A stretch of 64,000 nucleotides of DNA, taken from positions 6,766,001 to 6,830,000 of the forward strand of contig OU696571.1 in NCBI GenBank assembly GCA_916048095.2, written 5' to 3'. Made by a program: the position numbers and the translations under genes. Below are positions 43,845 to 54,461 of this stretch, in pieces (the first letter of the stretch is position 1; the number at the start of each line of letters is the position of its first letter). The stretch comes from Sacculina carcini (lineage: Eukaryota; Arthropoda; Thecostraca; Sacculinidae). The notes beneath the pieces were generated by a model, which ran no database searches, was not told the DNA's origin, and saw nothing but the letters and a program-made list of their open reading frames with translations.

Positions 43845-46800
43845 TCGGTATATATCAAATCAGAGCTTGCGATTTTGGCAAGAAAGTTGTACAGTACAAT
43901 CCGAGCCTGCGCCGTGAAGAAGGCAGCTATTATTATATTAGTTTTGAAATTTGACTCAACGGTTATGTCCTCTTTGTGATTAGGCGTCACGCGAATCATA
44001 CTATCGGTCACTGGTTCACAAAATGAAACATCAATTGCATCATCTTTTAATAGGTCTATAAGTCTTTATGGGTCTGTCACTAGTTCGGTGACGGGTTGCC
44101 GAGCTTTTTGAGCCATTTTCCCCACAAGGAATTCAGCATGAATTTTGCCACTGAACGAAGACCAGGATTTCGTTTTATCTCTGGCAGGGTTATTTGTTCT
44201 TTTTGTTCAATGTCATTTTTGTACTGTGTCTTTTCCTCACTGCTCTTGCATTCACTGGGGTATCCTTCAGAGGCAATTTTTAGCGCAAAGAATCGGTCAA
44301 TATACGCAGAAAATAATCCTTCGTGTTGTGCAGTGCGCTCTGAGAATTCTTCGAAATTTCAAACCTCGTAAAGTGTGTTGATAGTGTACCCCAATTCAAC
44401 CGCTTTTTTCAGTTCTAGTGTAACCCATGTGGAGGTTAATGCCCTCCGGTCATCAGTATGAGTACAGTTGATTTTTTTCACGGATCACAGATGCTTCATC
44501 TCTTACGTGCTGCTCACTACACGTCCTGCACAAAGTAAACACCAATTTGTTGTTAATGCGGGCAGGCAGACACGGAATAGCTAGATTTTCTGGTGGAATT
44601 ACTTTACAGTGTGCCAGTCCTTCAAATGTGTCCAGGTTGTTTGTTTTCGGTCGGAAAATAATTTTTGGGTGTTTTAGTGGATACTTCCCGTATTTCAAAA
44701 CTGACGGATACAGCGACATTATATCAAAGTATTCAATTACCTCATCGTCTCCACACTCGGTGTAATGTCGAAATACTTCAGTACGTCCACCGTACAATGC
44801 ATATTTGATGTCCATAGGCTCGACAATCTTCAATTGCTCAACAAATTCTCTCATTTCACAAACTTCTTCCATTTTTTCATCGAAACAGCATTCCCACATA
44901 GTAATAGTTTCACTGTTTGGCTGATTGTTGAGGAAATTGATTTTTTTCATAGTCTTTTCATATCTTATCTTTGTGGTATTGTCCTTACTGTTCATGCTTT
45001 TCCGGTGTTTTTTCGGAACATCTTTGAACAATTTGCATTCACTGCTATACACATGGCCGTGAAAGTAACATCCAAGGAATTCATAAAATACATGTTTATC
45101 GTCAACTTTTCGGTAGCCGTCTGTATGGTAAGGACCGACTCTAGCTTCGCCACTGGAGAGTGCGTGCTGTATAGGATTACTGTCTGCCTGGTTCCTTCCT
45201 ACAAACTCCAACCATTGAATTGACTTTACCGAATAGATGAGTTGAGGGCGGTAATGCATGAGTGATGGTATGAGTGCAACAGTGACCTTGGTCAGGTAGT
45301 TTTTTCTCCAGACTAAGTGACAAGCCGACGGTAGTGTGATTCAGTGTCGAAAAGGATATTCTCCCGTTATTTCCATGAATAATTTTGGAAGCGCATGCAA
45401 CCGAGTCTCAATAGGTTCACATCATCTCTGCAATACAGGTGAGTTTCTTCTGAAAAATCATAAGTCTGTTTGGCTCGTTCATTGTACCATTTGAGAAATT
45501 CTGCCCTGGATTGTGGATACATTTTTCTAGGCTCAAATGATTCTGCAGGTGGAATATTTCCTACGTAATCAGCATTTTCCGGTAAGTTGAATTTATGGGG
45601 GTAGAATCCCTTCTTAATTGCGATTTCAAAAGTTGAGCCGAGTTTCGACAGAGGCATTGGAATGAATGAATAACTATCCAAAACTTTGATAATATTTTCC
45701 CTAAAGTACATGCACAATATTTTTGCTCCCTTAACTATCAAGTTTGGTATGTAAGCTTGTGAAATAGCGTATTGCAATATGAAATTGGAATCGTAGCCAG
45801 AGCCGTAGTGTGCGAATACTGTTACAGTTTTGTATTTGAATAGCCACTGACCGAAACCAGACAGAGTATCTGGTCCAGAGAAGGTGAACTCAAACTTGTC
45901 AGTACCGCAGTGGGCGCAGTGACCTGGTGACTCGTAGCATTGACGACAGCATATTTGTGCGACCGCTTAGTTGGCAGAATGTTGGTGATTGTCAGTGTCG
46001 ATACAACACTCCAAATCGAAGAATATATACTGTTTTGAATCGATGTGTTGTAGATCTTGAGAAGATTCATCATCATCACCTGAAAATACGACGTCATCAT
46101 TGCTCGTACTGGCGACAGCGGCGGAGACATTGTCGAGGTCAATTCTTCGGCGTTTAGTGGCAGGCGGTTGGAGGAAACAACGGTGAGCTGTTTCGTCGGA
46201 ACAGTTTGATGGCTGGACGTATTTTTCGCAGCAAAACGTACACCAACGTTCATAACAGATGTGCGATTGGTTTTTAAGTATTATGAATCCACACTTTAAA
46301 CATTTTCTCCTTTTCATGCACAGCTTTTTTTCCTTGTGCTTTCTGATGCACTGCTCGCTAACGAAACGTATATGGCATTTATGACATTCGATCCAAGGCT
46401 CTGATGATGTACACTTTGTTGAACTGTTACAATTCCTGCAAACACCTTCACATGTGTGCTCCTGATGTTTCGAATAGCCTTTTTGACACACGTGACAAAA
46501 GTATGAGCATGATGTGAACGCCTTCATTGATGTTATGACATCAAAATGATGATTGTGGTGATACAAATACAAGTTTCTCGGGCCTTCACCAACAGTTCGT
46601 ATTTTTTCATTGTTAGTGTCAGCAGAGTAAACATGAACCTTGTACTCAGGTAGAGTATTCAACATTTTTTCTAGATCCAACTACATTTTTCCTAGATTCC
46701 CATATATTCTTGATTGTGATCCACTCCAGCGTTTTCACAGAGTTCGACTGCTTGTGCATGGTAGAGTCGAGGATTTTTTTTCTGGACAAACGCATTTTCC

Positions 46801-47927
46801 CATTCCATTCTATACTGATCGTTATCATTCACAAAATCATAATGGAGCTTACCTATCAGAAGAGCTCTCGGTAGGCACATGTTTCCGACAATATTGAAAA
46901 TACATCTTTTTTGGCGAACCACTCGGAAAAATTCACCATTTTTTTACACGTCCCGATCCACGAACATCAGCGTCTATTTCATCTATTTGTACACGCGTTA
47001 CTTTCATATTCAGATCAGTTGATCCTTCCAGAAAAGTTTTGTTGCTCTGTGCAATTTTCTCTATGCTAGCGAGAACTGTTTCTGGAGTTATTAACGATCT
47101 ACGTTGTATTGGAACAAATGCGAGACTGTCAAAATCTTTGTGATTCATTGCCAAGCCGACAAAATCGTCTGGATTCACATCGGACAATACTTGGTTCAAC
47201 ATCTCTCCGAAAGTTTTTTCAGGGCGATAAAGATGTCCTTTATGTTCTCGTATTTTGTGCAGTACAAGTGTATATTGAATACGTGATGTGTACCGGTTGT
47301 GCCAAATCGTCTCACCTTGTTTCGAAATGTTTTTTTCAGGTTGAATTCGAATGCCTGCGGCTCATTTCTTGGTGATGTATCCGGATCATCTGTGTCGGTG
47401 TTTTGTTGCTTATCTGGTTGTGCATGATCATCGTCACGTTCACCTGATGGCCGACTAGTGGAAGGTGTTGCCACTGGTGATGTGGCTTCTGCGCCGGCGT
47501 GGACATCGCCATGCCCTGCTTGCAGTCTCGTTCCTGAACAGGCCAATGTCTGCTGACGTTGTCGCTGACCCCAGTTCAATGCTGTCTCAAAGTCACTGTC
47601 GCTGACGCTATCCAAATACCTGTCCAAAGCAGATCTTGCTGCGGATGCCGTTTTTGTGCAGCGTTTCTTCGCTTTCTTGTTTCTGCGTCTCTGTTGTTTG
47701 TTAGCAGTGGAGCGCCTCGATGCTGTCTGTCGTCGACGGCCATAATTCGATGGATTTTGAAAATCGTCGATTTCGCTGTCAAAAGGCGGCTCGTCAAGCA
47801 CTGGCTGGATTTCCACTGTTGCTGACGTTGATGCTGGCGGCCCCGCTTGTGCTCTCCTTCGCTTGTGTTTTTTTCTGAGTCGGACAAGCTTTGCTGTATC
47901 GTCGACAAAATCACTATCACTCTCCAT
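43845..47927 (-). pseudogene. Polinton protein-primed DNA polymerase B, N-terminal and palm parts (piece 1)
   Basis: Start at ATG 47927 (MESDSDF), a disordered basic N-terminus (47.9-47.4 kb), then the Polinton-specific N-terminal domain (PIQRRSLITPE) and a CLPRALL segment. A cysteine-rich region is followed by the exonuclease: FFDLEC (Exo I, about 46010), AHYGSGYD (Exo II, about 45815) and YCRDD (Exo III, about 45440). The polymerase palm has FDIMSLYPS (motif A, about 44720), KFMLNSLWG (motif B, about 44115) and LIYTD, the first half of motif C, at the right edge of copy C. The enzyme would replicate the element by protein priming. Stops (for example 46933, 45967 and about 44367) and frameshifts (near 46.9-46.7, 45.3, 44.45 and 44.1 kb) show decay. 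Confidence 0.88.
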
Positions 47928-47970
47928 CTCGACCACTTGAAGAAAACGTTTGGTTGTGTTAACAGCTTGC

Positions 47971-47977
47971 TTATATA
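47971..47977 (-). promoter_or_regulatory. Possible TATA box for PolB
   Basis: TATATAA on the minus strand about 45-50 bases before the ATG at 47927. The spacing would suit a short leader. Confidence 0.4.
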
Positions 47978-48189
47978 GATTTGCATGCGCTGACGTGGAG
48001 CCCTCTATGTGAGTGTCGATGCAACCTGCGACGTGTCTGAACAAGTGTTGATTTACCCTCATGATACTGCGCAGCACGGGGGTGATCATGCTGAGGTAGA
48101 GGGAGGGAGTACGAGCCGTGGCGCACCACTAACAAGAGAGAGGTGCAATATCCGACTTGTCTGGACAAGCGCCGGTTGTGAACGTGATG

Positions 48190-49064
48190 AATAGCGTGAA
48201 CGTGTATGAATAATTTGAAATGCAGTGTTGAAATATATATGTCATGACGATATGCATTGAAATATATGCTATGATTGAAATCAAAGAACAGGATTTTTTA
48301 CTGTATTGTTAATTTTGCTTTCATTTATTATTTTCACACGTCATTTCGTCATTTGAGGAGCACAAGCTCTAACGATTCTTTTGTCTCGCTAATTACAATG
48401 CATAGTAAACACCAGTCTTTTCCAAAACAAACATCTTTAATATAGCACACAATATAATTACAATATAATTACAAGTGCGCGACCGGCAAAATACGACTGG
48501 GGCAAGTGGAAAAATGGGGTCGACTGCGCAAACTTGGTAAACTATAAACATTCAGCGCAGAAAAGAAAGCATGTAGCAATATGAGTCTGAAAAATGAAAC
48601 AAAAATGCACCAAATAGATATAATTAAATAACAACAATTCAATATATTATTTCGCAGACTAAGTGGACTGGTTCAACGCAGGGGATGGATTAGAGGAGTA
48701 AGATGGCAACGTGAAGAACTCTATTGAACCATAAGTAGTGAGCGTAGATGACAAAATAGTTCAGTTGAGTTCAATGTATTTGTTATATTGTTGTTTGCTT
48801 TTATTGTCGTTTTAAGCACGCACCAGCCAGTATTTATACTATATGTCGCGCCCCACTGTGAGCCAATCTACAGTGGTGACTCCTGGTATGCTCAAGCGGG
48901 GGTGTTGATAAACAAAACCCAGACCAGGATTCGAACCGCGAGAGTTCTGCACCTAACCACAGCTACTCGAGAGCAAAATTTGAATGAGATAATGAATTAT
49001 GAATGTTTTGAGTTCGTCTGATTATTGGTGATTGATGTGTTCACAACTTCCTAAAACTTATATA
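48190..49064. other. Repeat-fragment region between Polinton and gypsy 2
   Basis: AT-rich with no gene. On the minus strand 48428-48700 looks like a LINE 3' end: GTGCTATATTAAAG and an AAACTTGGTAAAC region resemble 29312-29558. The right end of the Polinton should lie before about 48.2 kb, but I cannot see its terminal repeat. Confidence 0.45.
48757..48975 (-). mobile_element. tRNA-derived SINE, copy 2
   Basis: The minus strand begins GCTCTCGAGTAGCTGTGG, has the B box GGTTCGAATC (48928-48937) and shares the TGTAGATTGG body block with copy 1 at 17405-17595. It ends with ATATAACAAATACATTGAACTC, a LINE-like tail also seen at 1643, so the SINE probably borrows a LINE 3' end for mobilisation. Confidence 0.65.
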
Positions 49065-49252
49065 TGTAATACGTGTATTCACAAAACGATACGTAAGACT
49101 GAGCTTAAGTGAACACAATAGCCAGCGAACACATACACACCGCACACAGACATAAACCAGGACGTTCCGCGAGTAGACGCTGCACGGCTTGCAATATAAT
49201 CTTGCAGTGCTCAAGTAACCAAGCGAAGCATAGGCGCACGCAGTATGTTACA
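49065..49252 (-). repeat. Gypsy 2 3' LTR
   Basis: 188 bp with TG...CA ends, matching 53854-54041. Confidence 0.9.
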
Positions 49253-49421
49253 CCTTCCCCAAGTTTGATAACAACAGTTTATACAACTTCAATCAACCTG
49301 CATCGTGGATTCGTGAAGTAAATCAAGCACCTGCTCTACGAATAAGCTTACACAAATACAAATATAGAATGAGCCCCACAGGCAGAAAGTATGTACGAAA
49401 ATCACATTGTAATGTAGTCAT

Positions 49422-52400
49422 CTAGGTAGCTAGGAGCACGTCGCTGGCGCGCACTACAACGTGGACCTTGATGATCGTGGTCTTCGTCCACGAGTACATC
49501 TTCACCATGGGGCGAGGCTTGTCCTGATCTTGATGGTCATCTTCTGTGCATTGTCTCCTGATGTCGGGACGTTCAGGTGACAATTGATCGTTTGCCGGCG
49601 CTGCATAGATCTCAGTGATGGCGCCTTGTAGTGGCATCAAATGTCGTCTATTCCTCCATGATAGGCGTCCGCTGGGGAGACGTACAGCGTAGTTTTGGTG
49701 GTTCCCAATTGCTACAACTGAACCAACCTTGTCCCAGAGTTTGGTTTTCGGGCACTGCACAGCGACTGCCAATCCTGTGCTGAGTGGAGAAAGGGTCCTT
49801 GCCGAGCGGTTGTAGTATTTCACACGGCTTTCAACTGACTTAGCCGCTCGTTGATCACACTCTTCAGCACATTTCTGCCACTCTGGGTCGAACGCTGAGT
49901 GATGAGCAGGAACGCTTGATTTCAGAGGGTGGCCGTACAATATCTGAGCAGGGGAGCGACCAGATATTCCGGGAGAATTCCTGAGCTCCAACATCCCAGG
50001 TGTGAACGTGTCAGAGTCTATATTCCCCCCGCAAGTTGTTTTCTGGACAAGCCGCTTCACGCGTTTTACGGCAGACTCGGCATGACCATTTGACTGAGGG
50101 AAATACGCGCTGGATGTACGATGATTAACACCCCAGCGACGTAGAAATTCACGCACCCGTCTGGAAGAGAACGGCGGGCCTCCATCCGTGGCGAATTCTG
50201 TAGGAATACCTGTCATGCCAAACAACCGGCGAAGCATCATCACCAGGTGTCTCGCCGATGTTTCCCCTGTGCAGCGAAAAACAAACGGCCAGTTTGACAG
50301 CCTGTCCACGTAGACGAGATACGTACGTCCCCCATACTCAAAGTAGTCGGCTGACACACACTCAAACACTCGAGAAGGGAGGGAATCACATTTGTAGGGC
50401 TCTTTCTGTAGACTTCGTTGGTACTTTTTACACTCTAAGCACTTCGCGACATGCTGATGGATGTCGTTTTTGATCCCCGGCCAAAATACCGTTTGTCTTG
50501 CGCGCTGGACTGTTTTTTCCCGACCCTGATGTGCGTCGTGCAGGCGGACCAGCGTGCCAGCACGAAGAGAACGTGGTATCACTATGCGACAACCGTACAA
50601 CACTATACCATTGTCGGCAGACAGATCATCACGGATAGACCAATAGGGATGAAGATTAACCGGCAGACTGATTTTAGTGGACGGGAATCCGTCTTTTATA
50701 TACTGGATCAGATCACGACACTCTGAGTCTTCACTAGAAGCTGCTCGGATTTGGCCCAGTGTAGTGGACATGGGCGTCGTGCGGACGCCAAAGTTGTCGC
50801 AATCTCCGAATCGGTGGATGGTTTGGATAGAAAAACCATTGGTTAAGTCGAGGGCGTCGTCTTGAGGTTCAGCTGGTTGAGTTGGCGCTCTTGACAGTGC
50901 ATCAGCTGCTGTGTGAGCGGAGCCAGAGGTCCAACAAGCTGTGAATGTCAGATGAAGCAAACGTTCCCTGAACCGCTGCAGCCTCGGGTTTGATATATCG
51001 CCTAGGCTCTTGGAATTGAGGATCGGAATCAAAGGTTTGTGATTGGTGATTATGGCAAAATTAGGCAAACCAGCGATGTAAATGTGGCACTTTTTGCATG
51101 CCCATACCACCGCCAACAACTCAAGTTCGCAAACAGCGTATCTTTTCTCGGTTTCGTTGATGAATCTTGACCCGCACTGTATCATCTGCCACTGCCCTTG
51201 TTCGTTCCTTTGACTGAGGATAAATCCCAAGCCGTGGTCACGCGAAGCATCAGTCTCCAGTCGAGTTGGGCTACTCGCGTCGAAATACCCAAGGACAGGA
51301 GGTTCTGACAGTACTCTTTTCACTGTGTCAAAAGACGTTTGGTGAACTTCTGTCCAAAGCCACTCGCTGTTTTTCTTCAGCAGCTGACGCAATGGCTCGG
51401 CTGCGTGTGAAATCTTGTAAGAAAAATATCCTAATTGGTTTGCCAGGCCGAGGAATGACCGGAGACCCGTGATGTTTAGAGGCGTTGGAAATTGTGCAAT
51501 GGCTTGAATCTTCTTTACATCCACTGAAAAACCGGATTCAGATATCAGAAAACCACAATACTCGACTTCGTTGGAGGCAAATACCGTTTTGTTGATATTG
51601 AGTGTTATGCCGGCAAATTCACAGCGTTCTAACACTGTCCAAACGCGCTGCAGATGTTCGTTATAATCAGTAGACGCGATCAAGATGTCATCAACGACTT
51701 TGAAAACGCCGGGTAATCCTGAAAGGACTTGATCACCTCGACGATTATACTCATCACCACTAGAGACCAGACCCATAGGGGCGCGTTTGAACCGATAGCG
51801 CCCCCATGGAGTGATAAAGCATGTGATGTCTCTATCTTGTTCCTGAATAGCCACCTGAAAATAGCCTGAACGAGCAGCGAATTTGGTAAAATCCTTATTA
51901 ACATTTCCAATTGACGACACGATGTCGATTGGAGAATGCACTGGGTGTGTGGGGCGCTCCACAAACTTATTCAATTTGGTGAAATCGACAGTGAGTCGAC
52001 ATCCATTTGTCGATCCGTCGGGGTTGCGTTTAGCGACAGGCACGATTGGGTGGCACCATTCTGTGGGATGGCTCACTGGTTCGATGACATCTTGCTCCTC
52101 AAGTTCTTCTAATTGCTTCTGCAACGAGTGCCGATAGCAGAAAGGCACTTTGCGAGGTGCCGTAGTTGCGTGAGGTTTTTGATCGTCCTTCATATGAATT
52201 CGCATAGGACCACCTTTCATTTCCTTGAGTGGCCCAGATTCCGAGAATACTGCGGAAAACTCATTCTTTAACGCATTCATATGCGGTTCACGGTCGCAAA
52301 CTTGCGGTGGAACCTTTTTGCGCCACTCTAAACGTTGTTTTTGGTGGTCCTTTTGCGCCTGTCCAACGCACATATCACGCGGCATTTGCTGCGGAAATGC

Positions 52401-53750
52401 CTCATGAATAATGCGCAGGTTCACAGCATCAATCCATGAGAGCAACGAATTCCTCACGCTGGGTACAATGTGCACACGTGAGACACATCCTTCATCCCCA
52501 AGAGTTAACTGAAGGCGTTTGGAGCCCAAGCAACGGAGGAGTTTGCCATTCGCCACTCTTATTGTTCCCTGTGGCTTGTCCAGTTTGGAGAGATCGATGT
52601 GTAGCGTTCTGGCAGTGGCTTCGTTTATTACTGATACTTCTGCACCAGTATCTGGTGTCCAACTAACGGCCCGAGGTGTCCCGCCGACCTCGGAGACATG
52701 GATCACTGTCGTGGGAGATTTGGCGACACGCCGAGACCGCTGTAGGCCACCGCCGACGTTTCCAATATATATCTGAGTCACAGTCAGATTTGGTTCTGCG
52801 TCATTTATGGCGACGCTGGTATTCCTCACATTACGGGAACCTCTGTCGTTGTTTCGTCTTCGCGGCGTCGAACTCGCAGTGGTTCTTTCACCAAGCAGAC
52901 TGCGACACACGCGAGCGAAATGCCCGCGACGACCGCAGTGATTACATGTGCGATCACGCGCAGGGCACGACTCCGTGGACAAATGCGTCAAGCCACAGTA
53001 GACACATACTCGAGATGATGAGCGGGGAGTCTCACCGCGGTGGAGGACGGTCAGCACTTCTGTTTCTGTGCCCCTCCTATCGGCGCCGTCTGAATTGGCC
53101 ATGACCTTGGCGTCTCGCTGCGCACTCTCACTCGATCTGCAGATGTCTATGGCTCTAGACAAATTGAGATTTTCCCTTGACACTTGAAGCATTTGTTGTA
53201 GCGCCGCTGTGTCGGCGATGCCCAGGACGAGCTGATCGCGGAGTCTGTCATCGTAGCAATGGTGGCAAACGTCACACGAAGATGCCAGCTCCCGAATAGT
53301 GCATAAGAAATCTTCGAATTGCTCGCCTTCTTGCTGCTTGCGAGAGTAGAACGCGCGCCGATCCACCATTATATTGCGTTGCAAGCGCAGACGCTGTTCT
53401 AGTGCGAGCAGGCAGTCGTTCAGCGTGCTGTTATCGCTCAGTGTGACGCTGTGCCGCATTGTACGACACCACTCTTCATCCAGCAGTGACATGAAAACTG
53501 CACGTTGCCCTGCTGGCGCCAACGCGGAAATGCCGCAAAGTGTGTCATATCCCATCACTTTCTGCTTCCATGCGTCGAAAGCACTGATTGAAGCATCGTG
53601 GTGTAGTGGAGGAGGCGCAAACGCCGCAGCTGATGCTCGAATCGCAGCAACTGCCGGAGTAGCTGTGGCTCCTCGGTCGACATCATCTGAGAGCTGGCGT
53701 CGCGCCAGCTGCTCAACCAATCGAGTCAACTGAGTGAGGTGTTCCTCCAT
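49422..53750 (-). CDS. Gypsy 2 gag-pol polyprotein, RT motif A altered
   Basis: 1442 residues, no stops, starting at ATG 53750. Domains in order: gag; knuckles ending CNHCGRRGHFARVC; retropepsin with DTGAE; RT with GLVSSGD and VVDDILIA; RNase H with LETDASRDHGLGF; integrase with SADYF, ATDGGPPF and SNGHAESAVK. The RT motif A reads FTKFAARSGYFQ, where gypsy 1 has FTTMDAKQGYFQ: the catalytic aspartate is an alanine (GCT for GAT). With an otherwise open frame and near-identical LTRs, this copy was probably disabled recently or copied in trans. Confidence 0.92.
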   Translation of the reverse strand: MEEHLTQLTRLVEQLARRQLSDDVDRGATATPAVAAIRASAAAFAPPPLHHDASISAFDAWKQKVMGYDTLCGISALAPAGQRAVFMSLLDEEWCRTMRHSVTLSDNSTLNDCLLALEQRLRLQRNIMVDRRAFYSRKQQEGEQFEDFLCTIRELASSCDVCHHCYDDRLRDQLVLGIADTAALQQMLQVSRENLNLSRAIDICRSSESAQRDAKVMANSDGADRRGTETEVLTVLHRGETPRSSSRVCVYCGLTHLSTESCPARDRTCNHCGRRGHFARVCRSLLGERTTASSTPRRRNNDRGSRNVRNTSVAINDAEPNLTVTQIYIGNVGGGLQRSRRVAKSPTTVIHVSEVGGTPRAVSWTPDTGAEVSVINEATARTLHIDLSKLDKPQGTIRVANGKLLRCLGSKRLQLTLGDEGCVSRVHIVPSVRNSLLSWIDAVNLRIIHEAFPQQMPRDMCVGQAQKDHQKQRLEWRKKVPPQVCDREPHMNALKNEFSAVFSESGPLKEMKGGPMRIHMKDDQKPHATTAPRKVPFCYRHSLQKQLEELEEQDVIEPVSHPTEWCHPIVPVAKRNPDGSTNGCRLTVDFTKLNKFVERPTHPVHSPIDIVSSIGNVNKDFTKFAARSGYFQVAIQEQDRDITCFITPWGRYRFKRAPMGLVSSGDEYNRRGDQVLSGLPGVFKVVDDILIASTDYNEHLQRVWTVLERCEFAGITLNINKTVFASNEVEYCGFLISESGFSVDVKKIQAIAQFPTPLNITGLRSFLGLANQLGYFSYKISHAAEPLRQLLKKNSEWLWTEVHQTSFDTVKRVLSEPPVLGYFDASSPTRLETDASRDHGLGFILSQRNEQGQWQMIQCGSRFINETEKRYAVCELELLAVVWACKKCHIYIAGLPNFAIITNHKPLIPILNSKSLGDISNPRLQRFRERLLHLTFTACWTSGSAHTAADALSRAPTQPAEPQDDALDLTNGFSIQTIHRFGDCDNFGVRTTPMSTTLGQIRAASSEDSECRDLIQYIKDGFPSTKISLPVNLHPYWSIRDDLSADNGIVLYGCRIVIPRSLRAGTLVRLHDAHQGREKTVQRARQTVFWPGIKNDIHQHVAKCLECKKYQRSLQKEPYKCDSLPSRVFECVSADYFEYGGRTYLVYVDRLSNWPFVFRCTGETSARHLVMMLRRLFGMTGIPTEFATDGGPPFSSRRVREFLRRWGVNHRTSSAYFPQSNGHAESAVKRVKRLVQKTTCGGNIDSDTFTPGMLELRNSPGISGRSPAQILYGHPLKSSVPAHHSAFDPEWQKCAEECDQRAAKSVESRVKYYNRSARTLSPLSTGLAVAVQCPKTKLWDKVGSVVAIGNHQNYAVRLPSGRLSWRNRRHLMPLQGAITEIYAAPANDQLSPERPDIRRQCTEDDHQDQDKPRPMVKMYSWTKTTIIKVHVVVRASDVLLAT

Positions 53751-53841
53751 TGCCGCGTGTGCTAAGCAAGCGTCAAATATGATAATAAAAAAATCCTAAA
53801 TCACACAATATTGCTGAGAAAAAAAATCACACACTATCCTG

Positions 53842-53853
53842 TCGGCTGCGCCA
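53842..53853 (-). other. Gypsy 2 primer binding site
   Basis: TGGCGCAGCCGA follows the 5' LTR on the minus strand, the same site as in gypsy 1 over 11 bases. Confidence 0.75.
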
Positions 53854-54041
53854 TGTAATACGTGTATTCACAAAACGATACGTAAGACTGAGCTTAAGTG
53901 AACACAATAGCCAGCGAACACATACACACCGCACACAGACATAAACCAGGACGTTCCGCGAATAGACGCTGCACGGCTTGCAATATAATCTTGCAGTGCT
54001 CAAGTAACCAAGCGAAGCATAGGCGCACGCAGTATGTTACA
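53854..54041 (-). repeat. Gypsy 2 5' LTR
   Basis: 188-bp LTR at the start of the minus-strand element, next to the ATATA duplication. Confidence 0.9.
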
Positions 54042-54068
54042 ATATATATGGTACTGTTTTACTAATTG

Positions 54069-54426
54069 TGTTGTGAACGCGAGGCAATATTCGACTTGTA
54101 TTAGTTCAACCCGTCATTCTTTGTCACTTGCTGCGCTCGAAGGACAAAAGGGGTAATTCAGTATTTGGATTGTTTTGGTGATGGATTGAAAGGGCGTGGA
54201 TTGCAAAGAGATATTGTAACTTATCTTATCTTATACTTACCTTGTCATATCGTCAGCTTATACGTATCGTGATCCTATCTGATTTTCAACGTTTGAAGGG
54301 AAATTAATATACAGATTGTAGAAAGAAAGGATTAACATCGTATGGCTGGAACGATATATGGTTCACATATTCCGTGCTGCATATGTCTGTGCGGAGTATA
54401 TTGGTGAAAATAAATTGGTCATAACA
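54069..54426 (+). repeat. BEL/Pao 5' LTR
   Basis: 358 bp, preceded by AATTG. I cannot recognise a standard primer binding site after it (AAGCTTACAATATC follows). Confidence 0.85.
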
Positions 54427-54461
54427 AAGCTTACAATATCTCTGAAATTGTGCGTAAAACC

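Larger units (their letters stand above)
49065..54041 (-). mobile_element. Ty3/gypsy LTR retrotransposon 2
   Basis: A 4.98-kb element with 188-bp LTRs differing at one position by eye (GCGAGTAG versus GCGAATAG), flanked by ATATA (49060-49064 and 54042-54046). The polypurine tract is at 49253-49267 (CAAACTTGGGGAAGG on the minus strand). It belongs to the same lineage as gypsy 1: same domain plan, VVDD motif and primer binding site. Confidence 0.92.

Noticed and set aside
43730-44011. A separate small gene spanning the copy C/polymerase junction
   Set aside because: The first part is the polymerase palm before motif C. The rest is transposon and foldback tip sequence read through by chance.
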